A stretch of DNA of 64,000 bases. Origin: Microbacterium hominis. GTDB taxonomy: Bacteria; Actinomycetota; Actinomycetes; Actinomycetales; Microbacteriaceae. The stretch lies in NCBI RefSeq assembly GCF_013282805.1, contig NZ_CP054038.1:2108001-2172000 (forward strand), in the 5' to 3' direction. This document shows positions 47,123 to 61,879 of this stretch, piece after piece (position 1 is the stretch's first letter; each line of letters begins with the position of its first letter). A program made the translations under genes and the position numbers. The notes beneath the pieces were generated by a model. That model was not told the DNA's origin. It saw only the letters and a list, made by a program, of their open reading frames with translations, and did not search any database.

Positions 47123-49159
47123 TCAGCCTAGTGCGTTCGCATCCGCGTCCGCGTCGGACTCCGCCTCGATCGCGGATGCCGCCTGCTCCTCAGCAGTCGC
47201 GAGATCGTCGCCGCCGTCGCGCTCGCCGCCGAGGTGCGCATGCACCGCGGCCGCGAGCCTGGGGCCGACCCCGGGAAGCTCCGCGATCTGCTCCGGCGTG
47301 GCAGCACGCAGAGCCGCCACCGAGCCGAAGTGGCGCAGGAGCGCACGGATCCGCGCCGCGCCGAGCCCCGGCACCTCGGACAGGACACTCTGGATGTCGC
47401 GCTTGCGGCGCTTGCGCTGATGGGTGATCGCGAAGCGGTGGGCCTCATCGCGCAGCCGCTGCAGCAGGTACAGCGCCTCGGAGGTCCTCGGGAGGATCAC
47501 CGGGAAGTCCTCCCCCGGCAGCCAGACCTCCTCGAGCCGCTTGGCGATGCCGCACAGCGCGATCTCCTCGTGGCCCGCCTCGCGGAGCGCCCGCGCGGCC
47601 GCGGCAACCTGCGGCTGGCCGCCGTCGACGACGAGAAGCTGCGGGCGATAGGCGAAGCGCGGTCGACGTCGCTCGGTCACGACGTTCTCGTCGGCGCTGA
47701 GTGCGGCATGCTCGACCGACGCCGCGGGCGCGGGCGCGGCATCCTCCTCGCCGGCCTCGTCGGGGCGATCCAGGTAGGCCAGCCGGCGCGTGAGCACCTG
47801 GTGGAGGGAGTCGGTGTCGTCGGTCGTGTCGGCCACCGAGAACGAGCGGTACTGGTCCTTGCGCGGCAGACCGTCCTCGAAGACGACCATCGAGGCGACG
47901 ACATTCGTCCCGCTCAGGTGCGACACGTCGAAGCACTCGATGCGCAGGGGCGCTTCGGCGAGCCCGAGTGCGCTCTGCAGATCGGTGAGCGCCTGGGTCC
48001 GCGCGACGTAGTCGCTGGTGCGCCGGGTCTTGTGGAGCACGAGCGCCTGCTGCGCGTTGAGCTGCGCCGTCTTCATGAGCTCCGCCTTGCGCCCCCGCTG
48101 GGCCACGCTGATCGACACGTTGCGGCCGCGCTTGTCGCGCAGCCACTGCTCGAGCTCTTCGGTGTCGTCGGGCAGTGCGGGCACGAGCACCTGCCGCGGG
48201 ATGTCGGCGGCCGAGGCCTCGCCGTAGGTGCGCTGCAGCACCTGGTCGACCAGGTCGCCGCCGGTGATGTCGAGCTCCTTCTCGAGGGTCGTCGCCCGCA
48301 CGCCGCGCACGCGTCCGCCGCGGATCACGAAGTGCTGCACGGTCGCCGCCAGCTCGTCCTCGGCGATGCCGAAGAGGTCGGCGTCGGTGTCCGCGGCGAG
48401 CACCAGCGCGCTCTTGCTGAGCACGGCGTCGATCGCCTGCAGCTTGTCGCGGTACTCCGCGGCGGCCTCGTAGTCCATCGCCGCCGAGGCCTCCCGCATG
48501 CGCGCGGTGAGGTCCTTCGTGAAACGCTGGTCGCCGCCGCCCAGGAACGCGACGAAGTCCTCGACGATCGCGCGGTGCTCCTCGATCGTGACCTTCATCG
48601 AGCAGGGTCCCCCGCACCGGCCGATCTGTCCCGGGAAGCAGGGCCGGCCCGTGGCCATCGCCTTCTTGTACGAGGCGTCGCTGCAGGTGCGGATCGGGAA
48701 GACCTTGATCATCAGGTCGATCGTGTCGTGCACGGCCCACACCTTCGGGTACGGCCCGAAGTACTTCGCGCCGCGGATGCGGCGGTTGCGGGTGACGATC
48801 ACGCGCGGCGCCTCGTCGGCGAGCGTGACCGCGAGGAACGGATACGACTTGTCGTCCTTGTACCGCACGTTGAACGGCGGCGAGAACTCCTGGATCCACA
48901 TGTACTCCAGCTGGAGCGCCTCGACGTCGCTGGCGACGACGGTCCACTCCACCGACGCCGCGGTGGTCACCATGCGTCGGGTGCGCTCGTGCAGCGTGTG
49001 CAGCGGCGCGAAGTAGTTCGACAGTCGTGCGCGCAGGCTCTTCGCCTTGCCCACGTACAGGACACGGCCGTCGATGTCGCGGAAGCGGTACACACCGGGG
49101 TTGGTCGGGATCTCCCCCGGCCGCGGTTTGTAGGCGACCGTGGGGGCCGAGCGCGGCAC
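47123..49159 (-). CDS. uvrC: Excinuclease ABC subunit UvrC
   Basis: 678 residues. GIY-YIG domain ([26 protein letters not shown] region) for the 3' cut, then the Cys-containing [13 protein letters not shown] segment, a UVR domain that contacts UvrB, the RNase H-like domain for the 5' cut ([22 protein letters not shown]), and helix-hairpin-helix repeats ([31 protein letters not shown]) before an acidic tail. GTG start one base after the uvrA stop. Confidence 0.97.
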   Translation of the reverse strand: MPRSAPTVAYKPRPGEIPTNPGVYRFRDIDGRVLYVGKAKSLRARLSNYFAPLHTLHERTRRMVTTAASVEWTVVASDVEALQLEYMWIQEFSPPFNVRYKDDKSYPFLAVTLADEAPRVIVTRNRRIRGAKYFGPYPKVWAVHDTIDLMIKVFPIRTCSDASYKKAMATGRPCFPGQIGRCGGPCSMKVTIEEHRAIVEDFVAFLGGGDQRFTKDLTARMREASAAMDYEAAAEYRDKLQAIDAVLSKSALVLAADTDADLFGIAEDELAATVQHFVIRGGRVRGVRATTLEKELDITGGDLVDQVLQRTYGEASAADIPRQVLVPALPDDTEELEQWLRDKRGRNVSISVAQRGRKAELMKTAQLNAQQALVLHKTRRTSDYVARTQALTDLQSALGLAEAPLRIECFDVSHLSGTNVVASMVVFEDGLPRKDQYRSFSVADTTDDTDSLHQVLTRRLAYLDRPDEAGEEDAAPAPAASVEHAALSADENVVTERRRPRFAYRPQLLVVDGGQPQVAAAARALREAGHEEIALCGIAKRLEEVWLPGEDFPVILPRTSEALYLLQRLRDEAHRFAITHQRKRRKRDIQSVLSEVPGLGAARIRALLRHFGSVAALRAATPEQIAELPGVGPRLAAAVHAHLGGERDGGDDLATAEEQAASAIEAESDADADANALG

Positions 49160-49160
49160 G

Positions 49161-52124
<2,964 letters not shown>

Positions 52125-52131
52125 CCGATCA

Positions 52132-52137
52132 AGTGTA
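52132..52137 (-). promoter_or_regulatory. Predicted -10 element of uvrA
   Basis: TACACT on the minus strand ends seven bases before GTG 52124; decides the shorter start and predicts a leaderless mRNA. Confidence 0.4.
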
Positions 52138-52191
52138 GGCGGGGCCTCCGACACCGGCTCCGCGCCGCCGCTGCCACGTCCGCGCTCCCGA

Positions 52192-54273
<2,082 letters not shown>

Positions 54274-54279
54274 CACTCC

Positions 54280-54285
54280 AGCGTA
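54280..54285 (-). promoter_or_regulatory. Predicted -10 element of uvrB
   Basis: TACGCT on the minus strand, six bases before GTG 54273. Confidence 0.4.
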
Positions 54286-54311
54286 GGCGGGGGCGCCGAC
54301 ATCGGGGCCGG

Positions 54312-55016
54312 TCAGCCCCCGAAGCCTCCGCCGTCGAACCCGCCGAACCCTCCGCCGTCGAACCCGCCGAACCCTCCGCCGTCGAACCCGCCGAACCCTC
54401 CGCCGTCGAACCCGCCGCCGTCGTACCCGCCGCCGTCCGGCCCGACGAAGCCGTCGCCCGCCCCGATCGATCCCGGCTCGGGAACCACGGTGTCCACGAG
54501 CCATGCCGGTTCGGACTCCAGCGCCAGCGAACCCGCGCCGACCGTGAAGTAGCCGACCACGAACGTCGAGTGCATGACGCTCGAGGCGACCATCATCGCG
54601 GCCGCGGATGTCAGCAGCACCTGGCGCGGATCCACCGCGTCCCGCGGGTCGGGGCTTCCCTGAGCACCCTCGTCGGCGTCGTCCGCGGCGGCCGTCGTCA
54701 CGCCGCCCGGCGCCGACGCCGAGCCGCGCCGGGCGCGATGCTCCTCGGCACGCCGCACGAGGCGCGCCAGCGCCGACGGATCGTCGGCCGCGGCATCCTT
54801 CTCCTCCTCGGACATGAAGGGACGCAGCTGCTCGAACATCTCGCGCCGGCGCTCGGCCGGCACGTCCGCGAAGGCGGCCGTGTGCGCCTTCTCGATGACC
54901 GATGGCGGCAGCGTGTTGAGCAGGTAGACGTAGCGCGACAGGCGCTCGCCCTCGCTCGGCATCTCTTCGCGCCGCCGCGGGGAGAATCGACGGCGGAACC
55001 TCGCGAACGCACCCAT
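54312..55016 (-). CDS. Unrecognised protein with Gly/Phe/Asp repeat tail
   Basis: 234 residues, family not recognised. A basic start (residues 5-16) and a helical charged region (about 20-95, with [19 protein letters not shown] and [14 protein letters not shown]) are followed by a polar linker, one hydrophobic segment (about 132-160) and a tail of four exact FDGGGFGG units (203-234). GGAGGT four bases before ATG 55016 is a strong ribosome site, so it is likely expressed. Between uvrB and coaE, same strand. The helical part could bind another protein; a signal peptide is not visible. It may be membrane-anchored with the Gly-rich tail on one side. Confidence 0.8.
   Translation of the reverse strand: MGAFARFRRRFSPRRREEMPSEGERLSRYVYLLNTLPPSVIEKAHTAAFADVPAERRREMFEQLRPFMSEEEKDAAADDPSALARLVRRAEEHRARRGSASAPGGVTTAAADDADEGAQGSPDPRDAVDPRQVLLTSAAAMMVASSVMHSTFVVGYFTVGAGSLALESEPAWLVDTVVPEPGSIGAGDGFVGPDGGGYDGGGFDGGGFGGFDGGGFGGFDGGGFGGFDGGGFGG
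54315..54410 (-). repeat. Four 24-base tandem repeats coding FDGGGFGG
   Basis: The unit repeats almost identically at DNA level, four times, ending at the stop codon. Such identical codons suggest recent expansion or slippage, so copy number may vary between strains. Confidence 0.85.
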
Positions 55017-55187
55017 GGACACCTCCGATGCTGGCACCGATGCTACTCGGGTGTGGTCGGCGCGGATACGTCTCGAGTGGCCGCGTGCTGGAGGTCTTCG
55101 TGGGGTCGGGGCTGGCCGCCGTCGTGCTGCTGCGCCGCGCCCGCGGGCGCCGTGCCGCCACGGCGCCGGACCCGCGGAGCTGACGCG

Positions 55188-55826
55188 TCAGCGTCCTCCC
55201 TCGGGCCCGCGCGACCCGCGCGCCGAGATGTGGTCGGCCAGCCGCGTCCAGAGGTCGTCGACCTGCGCGAGGGTCTCATCCAGCGTGCCCGTCGTGTCGA
55301 TGACGACATCGGCCAGCCGCAGGCGCTGATCGTCGGAGACCTGGGCGGACAGCCGCGCATCCGCCTCGGCCTCACTCATGCCGCGCAGTTCGACGAGGCG
55401 CCGGCGCCGCACGTCGGCGGGCGCCTGGGCCACCACCACGAGGTCCCAGGGGTCCGCGGCCCGCGCCTCGGCCAGCAGCGGAACGTCGTAGACCACGACG
55501 GCTGCGGGGTCGGCCGCGAAGGCCTCCGCGAAGCGCCGCGCAGACTCCACCCGCACCGCCGGATGCACGATCCGGTTCACGCGCGCCACCGCGTCGGCGT
55601 CACCGAAGACCGCACCCGCCAGCGCGGCCCGGTCGAGCGAGCCGTCGTCGCGGAGCATCCCGTCGCCGAACTCCGCCGCGATGGCGGCGAGCACCGGGCC
55701 GCCCGGCTGCTGCACGTCGCGGACGATCGCGTCGGCGTCGACGACGTCGGCACCGTGATGGGCGAGGCGCCGGGCGATGGTGGACTTGCCGGAGGCGATG
55801 CCGCCGGTCAGCGCGAGAAGAGGCAC
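55188..55826 (-). CDS. coaE: Dephospho-CoA kinase
   Basis: 212 residues. P-loop GGIASGKST at the N-terminus, [25 protein letters not shown] and the ARLSAQ lid are the CoaE pattern. It phosphorylates dephospho-CoA in the last step of CoA synthesis. GTG 55826 gives VPLLALTGG, the usual start. In many Actinobacteria it lies between rpsA and uvrB, as here, but here a two-component block separates it from rpsA. Confidence 0.95.
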   Translation of the reverse strand: MPLLALTGGIASGKSTIARRLAHHGADVVDADAIVRDVQQPGGPVLAAIAAEFGDGMLRDDGSLDRAALAGAVFGDADAVARVNRIVHPAVRVESARRFAEAFAADPAAVVVYDVPLLAEARAADPWDLVVVAQAPADVRRRRLVELRGMSEAEADARLSAQVSDDQRLRLADVVIDTTGTLDETLAQVDDLWTRLADHISARGSRGPEGGR

Positions 55827-56393
55827 GTATCGAGGATGCCACGGGCGGGCGCGCGCGCCGACGCAACCTTTGCACACTGCTGAGGTCTCCCTGAGCATTG
55901 CCTGAGAGTTCCGAAGTAGGTTCGTTGCCAAGTCGAAGGAGACGGGCTCGCAGCAGGCGGGTCCTGGGGAGGACACGATGGCAGACCGCCGCGACGCTCG
56001 ATCGTCCGGCATCTGCTCGTCCGTCCGCCTGTCGCGCTCGCCACTGCGCAGCGCGGGAAGCACAACCCGTCTCCGGCGGATCGTCTCGCCCTCCGTGGGG
56101 GCGATCGGCGAGACGATCCGCTCGGCTCAGGTGCGTTGCAGCGCGGACGTGGGGACCTGTCCGCCGCAGCGCGTCGCCACTCGTTCCAGCGGGGCGGGCG
56201 GCCCGGTGCGCGTGATCGCCACCGGGCGCCCCCTCACTGGCACGGGCGAGTGCACCCCGCGAGCGGGGCGCCGAGGCGAACGCTGCCGGTGATGGGCGCT
56301 ACGCCGTCGCGCCCGTTCGAGACGGCCTTCTGGGATATCATGACCGACGTCCAGGTGCCGTCGGCCGAACCGGCGCCACCAGAAGGTGGATCC
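55827..56393 (+). other. 567-base region before the response regulator, with a possible small gene
   Basis: No known gene. On the plus strand an open frame of 104 codons (55978-56292) starts with ATG seven bases behind a near-ideal GGGGAGG site and is basic and Ser/Gly/Arg-rich with five Cys; its TGA overlaps an ATG (56292) that is in frame with the response regulator. It could be a real small coupled gene or leader, or just chance. Confidence 0.35.
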
Positions 56394-57182
56394 GTGGAAG
56401 AATCCCGCGTCGCAGTCGTCATCGAAGACGAGGAAGACATCAGGCTGCTGCTGTCGACCGTGCTCTCGCAGGCCGGGTTCGAGGTCTACGGCGCGCCCGA
56501 CGGCCCGACCGGGCTGGATCTGGTGCGCGAGCACCGGCCGATCGTGACCACGCTCGATGTCAACATGCCTGGCATGGACGGATTCGAGACGGCCAAGCGC
56601 ATCCGCGCCGTCAGCACGACGTACATCGTGATGCTGAGCGCCCGTACCGAGGAGATCGATGCCCTGCAGGGTCTCGAGGCCGGCGCCGACGACTATGTGG
56701 CCAAGCCCTTCCGCCCGAGGGAGCTCCGTGCGCGCATCGACGCGATGCTGCGCCGGCCCCGGCACCGCACCGATGCGCCGTCCGCCGAGCCCGCCGCGGC
56801 GCCGGCCGCGACGACGCCCGCCGCTCCCTCTTCCGCGCACGGCGGGGCGGGAGGCGCGCGATGGCTCGAGCACAAGGGCCTGCGTCTGAGCCCCGACATG
56901 CGCATCGTGACGGTCGACGGCAGAGATCTCGAGCTCACCCGCAGCGAATTCGACATCCTCGCCGACATCCTCTCGTCCGGCCGTCGGGTGCGGGCGAAGG
57001 GCGAGCTCGCGCTCATGCTCCGCGGCGAGCAGTACACCGGGGCCGAGTACGTCAGCGACAGCGACGCGCGGGCGATCGAGGTGCACGTGGCGAACCTTCG
57101 GCGCAAGCTCGGCGAGTCGGCGACGAGTCCGCACTGGATCGAGACCGTCCGAGGAGTCGGTTACCGGCTCACCGCGTCCTGA
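56394..57182 (+). CDS. OmpR/PhoB-type response regulator
   Basis: 262 residues. The receiver domain (1-120) has acidic residues E11/D12, phosphoacceptor Asp55 (TTLDVNMPG), Ser82 and Lys104, all in place. An Ala/Pro linker leads to a winged-helix DNA-binding domain with LTRSEFDIL and a final WIETVRGVGYRL. GTG 56394 with AGAAGG seven bases before is the best start, but the frame is open from ATG 56292 and ATG 56340. It faces the sensor operon convergently (10 bases apart), and is the likely phosphate receiver for that kinase. Confidence 0.92.
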   Translation: MEESRVAVVIEDEEDIRLLLSTVLSQAGFEVYGAPDGPTGLDLVREHRPIVTTLDVNMPGMDGFETAKRIRAVSTTYIVMLSARTEEIDALQGLEAGADDYVAKPFRPRELRARIDAMLRRPRHRTDAPSAEPAAAPAATTPAAPSSAHGGAGGARWLEHKGLRLSPDMRIVTVDGRDLELTRSEFDILADILSSGRRVRAKGELALMLRGEQYTGAEYVSDSDARAIEVHVANLRRKLGESATSPHWIETVRGVGYRLTAS

Positions 57183-57191
57183 GCCCTCGCC

Positions 57192-58358
57192 TCACCGCCC
57201 GTCGGCGATGAGAACCGACGACTCGACGCTCGCCATCGCCCGATCGGCCGCATCGCCGGCGAGCCGGATCAGCACGTTCGCGTCGTAGCCTGCGGTGTCG
57301 CTCAAGGCGACTCCGACGCCGACCACGGGGATCACGCCGCCGGCCACCTCGCCGAGGTCGTCGAACAGCTCCCGGTAGATCCGCCCCGCCTGGCGCTGGG
57401 CGATCGTGGCGGAGTCCACCAAGGTTCCGACCAGCAGCCCGACCAGCCCGTCCTCACCCACCAGGGCGTTCGACGGCGCATGGCGGCGGACCCCTGCCCG
57501 CCAGGTCTCCGCGACCGACTGGGCGGTCTCGCTTCCGAACGCCGTGGAGATCTGATCGAGGTCCTCGATGCGCACGGCGATCACGGCGATCATCTCGCGG
57601 CGCTGCTCGGCCCGATCGCACAGGCCCTCGAGGGCGAAGGCGATGACGTCGGCGTCGAGGATCCCACCCCGCACCGACCCGCTCTGCCCGGCGTTGAGGT
57701 ACCCCCGCATGGGTGCGCGGGCGGCGCGCAGCACCGAGAGCACCACGACGCCCACGATCGTGAGCACGACGGTGAGGAAGCTGGTGGGAATCGTGCCGAA
57801 GCTGTCGAGGAAGAGCGCGCTGTCGACGCCGCCCACCAGCAGAGCCGTCGTGCGCGCGATGTACCAGCCCGACTGCAGAGCCAGGACGGCGCCCAGAACC
57901 CATGCCGTCCGGCTCTCGCGCATCGCGCCGACGATGCACTCGTACGCGCCGAGGGCCGCGAAGACGATGAGGGGCACGAACATCCACAGCACTCCGGCCC
58001 AGTCCCCGCCCCCCGGACCTTCGGCGAGCACCGCGGCCCCGGCGGCGAGCGAGGCGGCGATCACGGCGACGACCGACCAGCGCATGGGACGGGCGTTGTA
58101 CTTGTGGGCGCCGAGCCACATCGTGCCGGTGCCCGCCACGAACGCGGCATTGCCGACGGCGACCGCCCACCACGCCCCCGCGTCCTGCGCCCACACCGTG
58201 TAGGCGAGCGTCGTGAGCATCGCCGCCAGGAACGCGATCGACCAGACGCGTCCGGCGCCCTCGTCCCGCCTCAGCAGCGTCTCCGTGATGAAGAGGATCC
58301 CGCTGACGTTCACCACCAGCGCGGACATGACCATCACACTCGCGACGTCGAGGTTCAT
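57192..58358 (-). CDS. Membrane protein with degenerate GGDEF-like domain
   Basis: 388 residues: seven or so membrane segments in 1-210, then a cytoplasmic domain (about 230-385) with GGDEF fold pattern. The region AVRIEDLDQISTAFG replaces the metal-binding DIDxFKxIN, the signature is GEDGL (301-305) in place of GGDEF, and GVGVALSDTAGYDANVLIRLAGDAADRAM resembles the end of the cyclase fold. So cyclic-di-GMP synthesis is unlikely; binding or sensing is more likely. Overlaps the histidine kinase stop by four bases (ATGA), so the two are made together. Confidence 0.72.
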   Translation of the reverse strand: MNLDVASVMVMSALVVNVSGILFITETLLRRDEGAGRVWSIAFLAAMLTTLAYTVWAQDAGAWWAVAVGNAAFVAGTGTMWLGAHKYNARPMRWSVVAVIAASLAAGAAVLAEGPGGGDWAGVLWMFVPLIVFAALGAYECIVGAMRESRTAWVLGAVLALQSGWYIARTTALLVGGVDSALFLDSFGTIPTSFLTVVLTIVGVVVLSVLRAARAPMRGYLNAGQSGSVRGGILDADVIAFALEGLCDRAEQRREMIAVIAVRIEDLDQISTAFGSETAQSVAETWRAGVRRHAPSNALVGEDGLVGLLVGTLVDSATIAQRQAGRIYRELFDDLGEVAGGVIPVVGVGVALSDTAGYDANVLIRLAGDAADRAMASVESSVLIADGR

Positions 58359-60088
58359 CCATCCATCCCTTCGGCGGGGCCGGCGTGGTCGTTCAGGGTG
58401 TCGGGGGCGCCGTCATCGACCGCGTGCGCCGCGCCGGCGGCGGGAAGCTTCACGATGAATGTCGAGCCCACGCCGGGAGTGGAGTGCAGGCCGATCTCGC
58501 CGCCGTGCGCGCGCACGATGTCGCGGCTGATGGCCAGTCCGAGGCCCGTCCCGGTGCCGTGCCGGGCTCCCGCGCGGTAGTACCGCTGGAACAGCCGCCC
58601 GCGGTCCGCCTCGCTGATGCCGGGGCCGGTGTCGCGCACGAGGATCCAGGTCGAGCGGCCGTCGGTGGTCGTGCCCAGGTGGACAGCTCCGGCGTCGCGG
58701 TTGTGGGTGATCGCGTTCGATACCAGGTTGTCGATCACCTGGCGCAGACGCAGCGGATCGGCCCACACCGGCGCGGGCTCGAGCCCGGTCAGGTCGAGGA
58801 GCACCGCGCGTGCGTCGGCCCGGGGCTGGGCGGCTTCGGCGGCGGCACGCACGATGTCGGCGGCATCCAGCTCCCGCGGGGTGATCGAGGTCTCCACGGT
58901 GCTCGACGTCGAAGATGCCGAGAGGATGTCGGCCACGATGCCCAGGAGCCGCTCGGCGTTGCGCTCCGCGATGTCGAGGTTGGCGCGCACGCGATCGGGG
59001 ATCTCATCGTCCTCGATCGCCAGGTCGAGGTAGCCGAGGATGGAGGTCAGCGGGGTACGCAGCTCGTGCGAGACCGACGCGACCAGGTCGTCGCGCGCAC
59101 GCAGCGCCGTCAGCTCGTTCGTCACATCGCGCGAGACCAGCACCGCGCCGCTGTCCTTCCCGTCGGGATCGGTGAGGCGGCGGGCGGTCATCGCGAGTGC
59201 CTGACGGGCCCCGTCGGGGGGACCGAACCACACGATCTCATCCTCGAACGCCTCGCCCCGCAGCGCCCGGGCGAGCGGGACGTCGTCGGCCGGCAGCGGG
59301 GTCACCCCGTCGTCGCGGTACGCGGTGATCGCAGATTCGTCGGCGAACCTCGTCGCGCGCTGGAGCCGCGCGTGGGCCTCGTTCGTGACCGCGGTCTCCC
59401 CCGCCGGCCCGATGCGGATGACGCCGAACTGGACGGCATCGAGCACCTCGGTGAGCTCCTCCTCCTGGCGTCGGGTGCGCTCGAGCGCGCCGCGCAGCAG
59501 CAGCGCCTGCTTCGACAGGAGGAGGCGCTGGGCCTCGGACCGCCGGGCGTTCAGATACCCCGTCACGGCAGCGGCGAACAGCACCAGCGGCAGCAGCACC
59601 GTGGCGTACGTGAACTCCGGCGAGCCGGTGCCCACCAGCACGATCGTGACCGCCGCGATCGCCGCCAGCGCCGCGAACATCCCGAGGGCGCCGAATCCTC
59701 CCGCCAGCCACGTCGTCGGGAACACCCACAGCAGCCCGAGCGCCGAGGCCGGCTGCGAGAGGTGCATCAGTCCGATCGCGGCGATGTCGATCGCCGGAAC
59801 CGCCGCCAGCCAGCCCTGCGGGAGACGATTCCACGGGATGGTGAGCGTCGCCGCCGTCAGGGCGAGGATCAGCACCACCCCGAAGAAGAAGAGCGCGGCA
59901 TCCCCGCGGAAGGGACCGATCGCCACGAGCACGGCCACCGCGAACACGACGCCGGACAGCAGCAGCTGGTTCAGCGCCGCCGTGCGCTCACGCGTGCGGT
60001 CCGCACGGTCGGCTCCCGGCACCGGCAGGCGGGCGCGCTCTCGCCGCGGATTCGCGCCGTGGGGCGGGCGCGGCGGTGCGAGGTCCAT
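58355..60088 (-). CDS. PAS-containing membrane sensor histidine kinase
   Basis: 577 residues: five to six membrane segments (45-180), coiled region (185-212), PAS-like domain (about 213-325), HisKA with phosphoacceptor His341 in VSHELRTPL, and HATPase with the N box (NLVSNAITHN, Asn454/458), DTGPG (486-490) and GTGTGLGLAI (511-520). An intact HPK1a-like kinase. It forms an operon with the GGDEF-like gene; the OmpR-type regulator opposite is the probable partner. Confidence 0.93.
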   Translation of the reverse strand: MDLAPPRPPHGANPRRERARLPVPGADRADRTRERTAALNQLLLSGVVFAVAVLVAIGPFRGDAALFFFGVVLILALTAATLTIPWNRLPQGWLAAVPAIDIAAIGLMHLSQPASALGLLWVFPTTWLAGGFGALGMFAALAAIAAVTIVLVGTGSPEFTYATVLLPLVLFAAAVTGYLNARRSEAQRLLLSKQALLLRGALERTRRQEEELTEVLDAVQFGVIRIGPAGETAVTNEAHARLQRATRFADESAITAYRDDGVTPLPADDVPLARALRGEAFEDEIVWFGPPDGARQALAMTARRLTDPDGKDSGAVLVSRDVTNELTALRARDDLVASVSHELRTPLTSILGYLDLAIEDDEIPDRVRANLDIAERNAERLLGIVADILSASSTSSTVETSITPRELDAADIVRAAAEAAQPRADARAVLLDLTGLEPAPVWADPLRLRQVIDNLVSNAITHNRDAGAVHLGTTTDGRSTWILVRDTGPGISEADRGRLFQRYYRAGARHGTGTGLGLAISRDIVRAHGGEIGLHSTPGVGSTFIVKLPAAGAAHAVDDGAPDTLNDHAGPAEGMDG

Positions 60089-60214
60089 GGTGCGACGGTA
60101 GTGGATGCCACCCCCGCCCGCACGGCACCGGGCCAGGCATCCACCCCGGGCGAACGGCGAAGGGCCGCCACCCGGAGGTGACGACCCTTCGCTGAGTCCG
60201 TGAGGACGCCGGGA

Positions 60215-61663
60215 TCAGCGACCCGACAGCTTCTCGCGGAGAGCCGCGAGAGCCGCGTCGTCGGCCAGCGTGCCGGCGGGGCCGCTGTCGGACGAGAAGG
60301 ACGACGAACCGGTCTCGGCGGGAGCCGCAGCCTCGGCCTCGAGGGCCTTGACGACGGCGGCCTTGTGAGCCTCCCAGCGGCCCTGGGCAGCGGCGTACTC
60401 GGCCTCCCAGGCAAGGCGCTGCTCGTCGAAGCCTTCCTTCCACTGGTTGGTCTCGGCGTCGAAGCCCTCGGGGTACTTGTACTCGCCGTTCTCGTCGTAC
60501 TCGGTGACCATGCCGTACAGGGCCGGGTCGAACTCGGTGCCGTACGGGTCGACCGACTCGTTGGCCTGCTTGAGCGAGAGCGAGATGCGGCGACGCTCGA
60601 GGTCGATGTCGATGATCTTGACGAAGACCTCTTCGCCGACCGAGACGACCTGCTCAGCGAGCTCGACGTGCTTGCCCGAGAGCTCCGAGATGTGCACGAG
60701 GCCCTCGATGCCGTCTGCGACGCGCACGAACGCACCGAACGGAACGAGCTTGGTGACCTTGCCCGGTGCGACCTGGCCGATGGCGTGGGTGCGGGCGAAG
60801 ACCTGCCACGGGTCCTCCTGCGTCGCCTTGAGCGAGAGCGACACGCGCTCGCGGTCGAGGTCGACCTCGAGGATCTCGACGGTGACCTCCTGGCCCACCT
60901 CGACGACCTCCGACGCGTGCTCGATGTGCTTCCACGACAGCTCCGAGACGTGGACGAGACCGTCGACGCCACCGAGGTCGACGAACGCACCGAAGTTGAC
61001 GATCGACGAGACCGTGCCCTTGCGGACCTGGCCCTTGTGGAGGTTGTTGAGGAACGTGGTGCGCGACTCGGACTGCGTCTGCTCGAGCAGGGCGCGGCGC
61101 GACAGCACGACGTTGTTGCGGTTCTTGTCGAGCTCGAGGATCTTCGCCTCGAGCTCCTGGCCCAGGTACGGGGTGAGGTCGCGGACGCGACGCAGCTCGA
61201 TGAGCGAGGCGGGGAGGAAGCCGCGCAGGCCGATGTCGACGATGAGACCGCCCTTGACGACCTCGATCACCTGACCGGTGACGACACCGTCGTTCTCCTT
61301 GATCTTCTCGACGTCGCCCCAGGCGCGCTCGTACTGCGCACGCTTCTTCGAGAGGATGAGGCGCCCTTCCTTGTCCTCCTTCTGGAGAACAAGAGCCTCG
61401 ACCTCGTCGCCGACCTTGACGACCTCGTTGGGGTCGACGTCGTGCTTGATGGAGAGCTCGCGCGAGGGGATGACGCCCTCGGTCTTGAAGCCGACGTCGA
61501 GGAGGACCTCGTCGCGGTCGACCTTCACCACGGTGCCTTCGATGAGGTCGCCGTCGTTGAAGGACTTGATGGTCAGTTCGACCGCGGCCAGGAAGTCCTC
61601 GGCGGATCCGATGTCGTTGATCGCGATCTGCTTGGTGGCCGGGGCGGTCGTTGCGGTAGTCAT
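60215..61663 (-). CDS. rpsA: 30S ribosomal protein S1
   Basis: 482 residues, four S1 RNA-binding domains (about 36-105, 122-190, 208-277, 294-363), the third and fourth carrying DLGGVDGLVHVSELSW and RVADGIEGLVHISELSG motifs, followed by a charged tail typical of actinobacterial S1. It binds mRNA on the ribosome. The start MTTATTAPATKQ has AAGGA about 12 bases upstream. The open frame before it runs through an untranslated leader. A TAGCCT hexamer at 61831-61826 is a possible -10, giving a leader of about 155 bases. Confidence 0.96.
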   Translation of the reverse strand: MTTATTAPATKQIAINDIGSAEDFLAAVELTIKSFNDGDLIEGTVVKVDRDEVLLDVGFKTEGVIPSRELSIKHDVDPNEVVKVGDEVEALVLQKEDKEGRLILSKKRAQYERAWGDVEKIKENDGVVTGQVIEVVKGGLIVDIGLRGFLPASLIELRRVRDLTPYLGQELEAKILELDKNRNNVVLSRRALLEQTQSESRTTFLNNLHKGQVRKGTVSSIVNFGAFVDLGGVDGLVHVSELSWKHIEHASEVVEVGQEVTVEILEVDLDRERVSLSLKATQEDPWQVFARTHAIGQVAPGKVTKLVPFGAFVRVADGIEGLVHISELSGKHVELAEQVVSVGEEVFVKIIDIDLERRRISLSLKQANESVDPYGTEFDPALYGMVTEYDENGEYKYPEGFDAETNQWKEGFDEQRLAWEAEYAAAQGRWEAHKAAVVKALEAEAAAPAETGSSSFSSDSGPAGTLADDAALAALREKLSGR

Positions 61664-61879
61664 GTAGTGGGTTGTCCTTGGAGTGGATTGTGTCGGGCCT
61701 CGCACGCGCACGATCTCCGTTTTCGCCCGGCGAGCCGAACGACACGAAGGACGCGTCGAAGCAGGTGGATTTTGTTCGTGCGTTGTCACCCGCGCGCGCA
61801 GAAGCCGCCACACGAGTGACGTTTCAGGCTACCAGATCTGCGCGGCGGCTCGCGAACCGGTCGCCCCGGGCCACGACGG

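Noticed and set aside
54274..55161. In-frame upstream extension of uvrB
   Set aside because: The frame stays open only because of GC-rich DNA. It runs through the Gly-rich gene in another frame, and UvrB proteins start at [12 protein letters not shown] with a -10 just before it.
55040..55183. 47-codon plus-strand frame ([11 protein letters not shown]... ending before coaE)
   Set aside because: It has a hydrophobic middle and basic end that look like a small membrane peptide, but no ribosome site and only a weak -10; it lies in the gap between two minus-strand genes.
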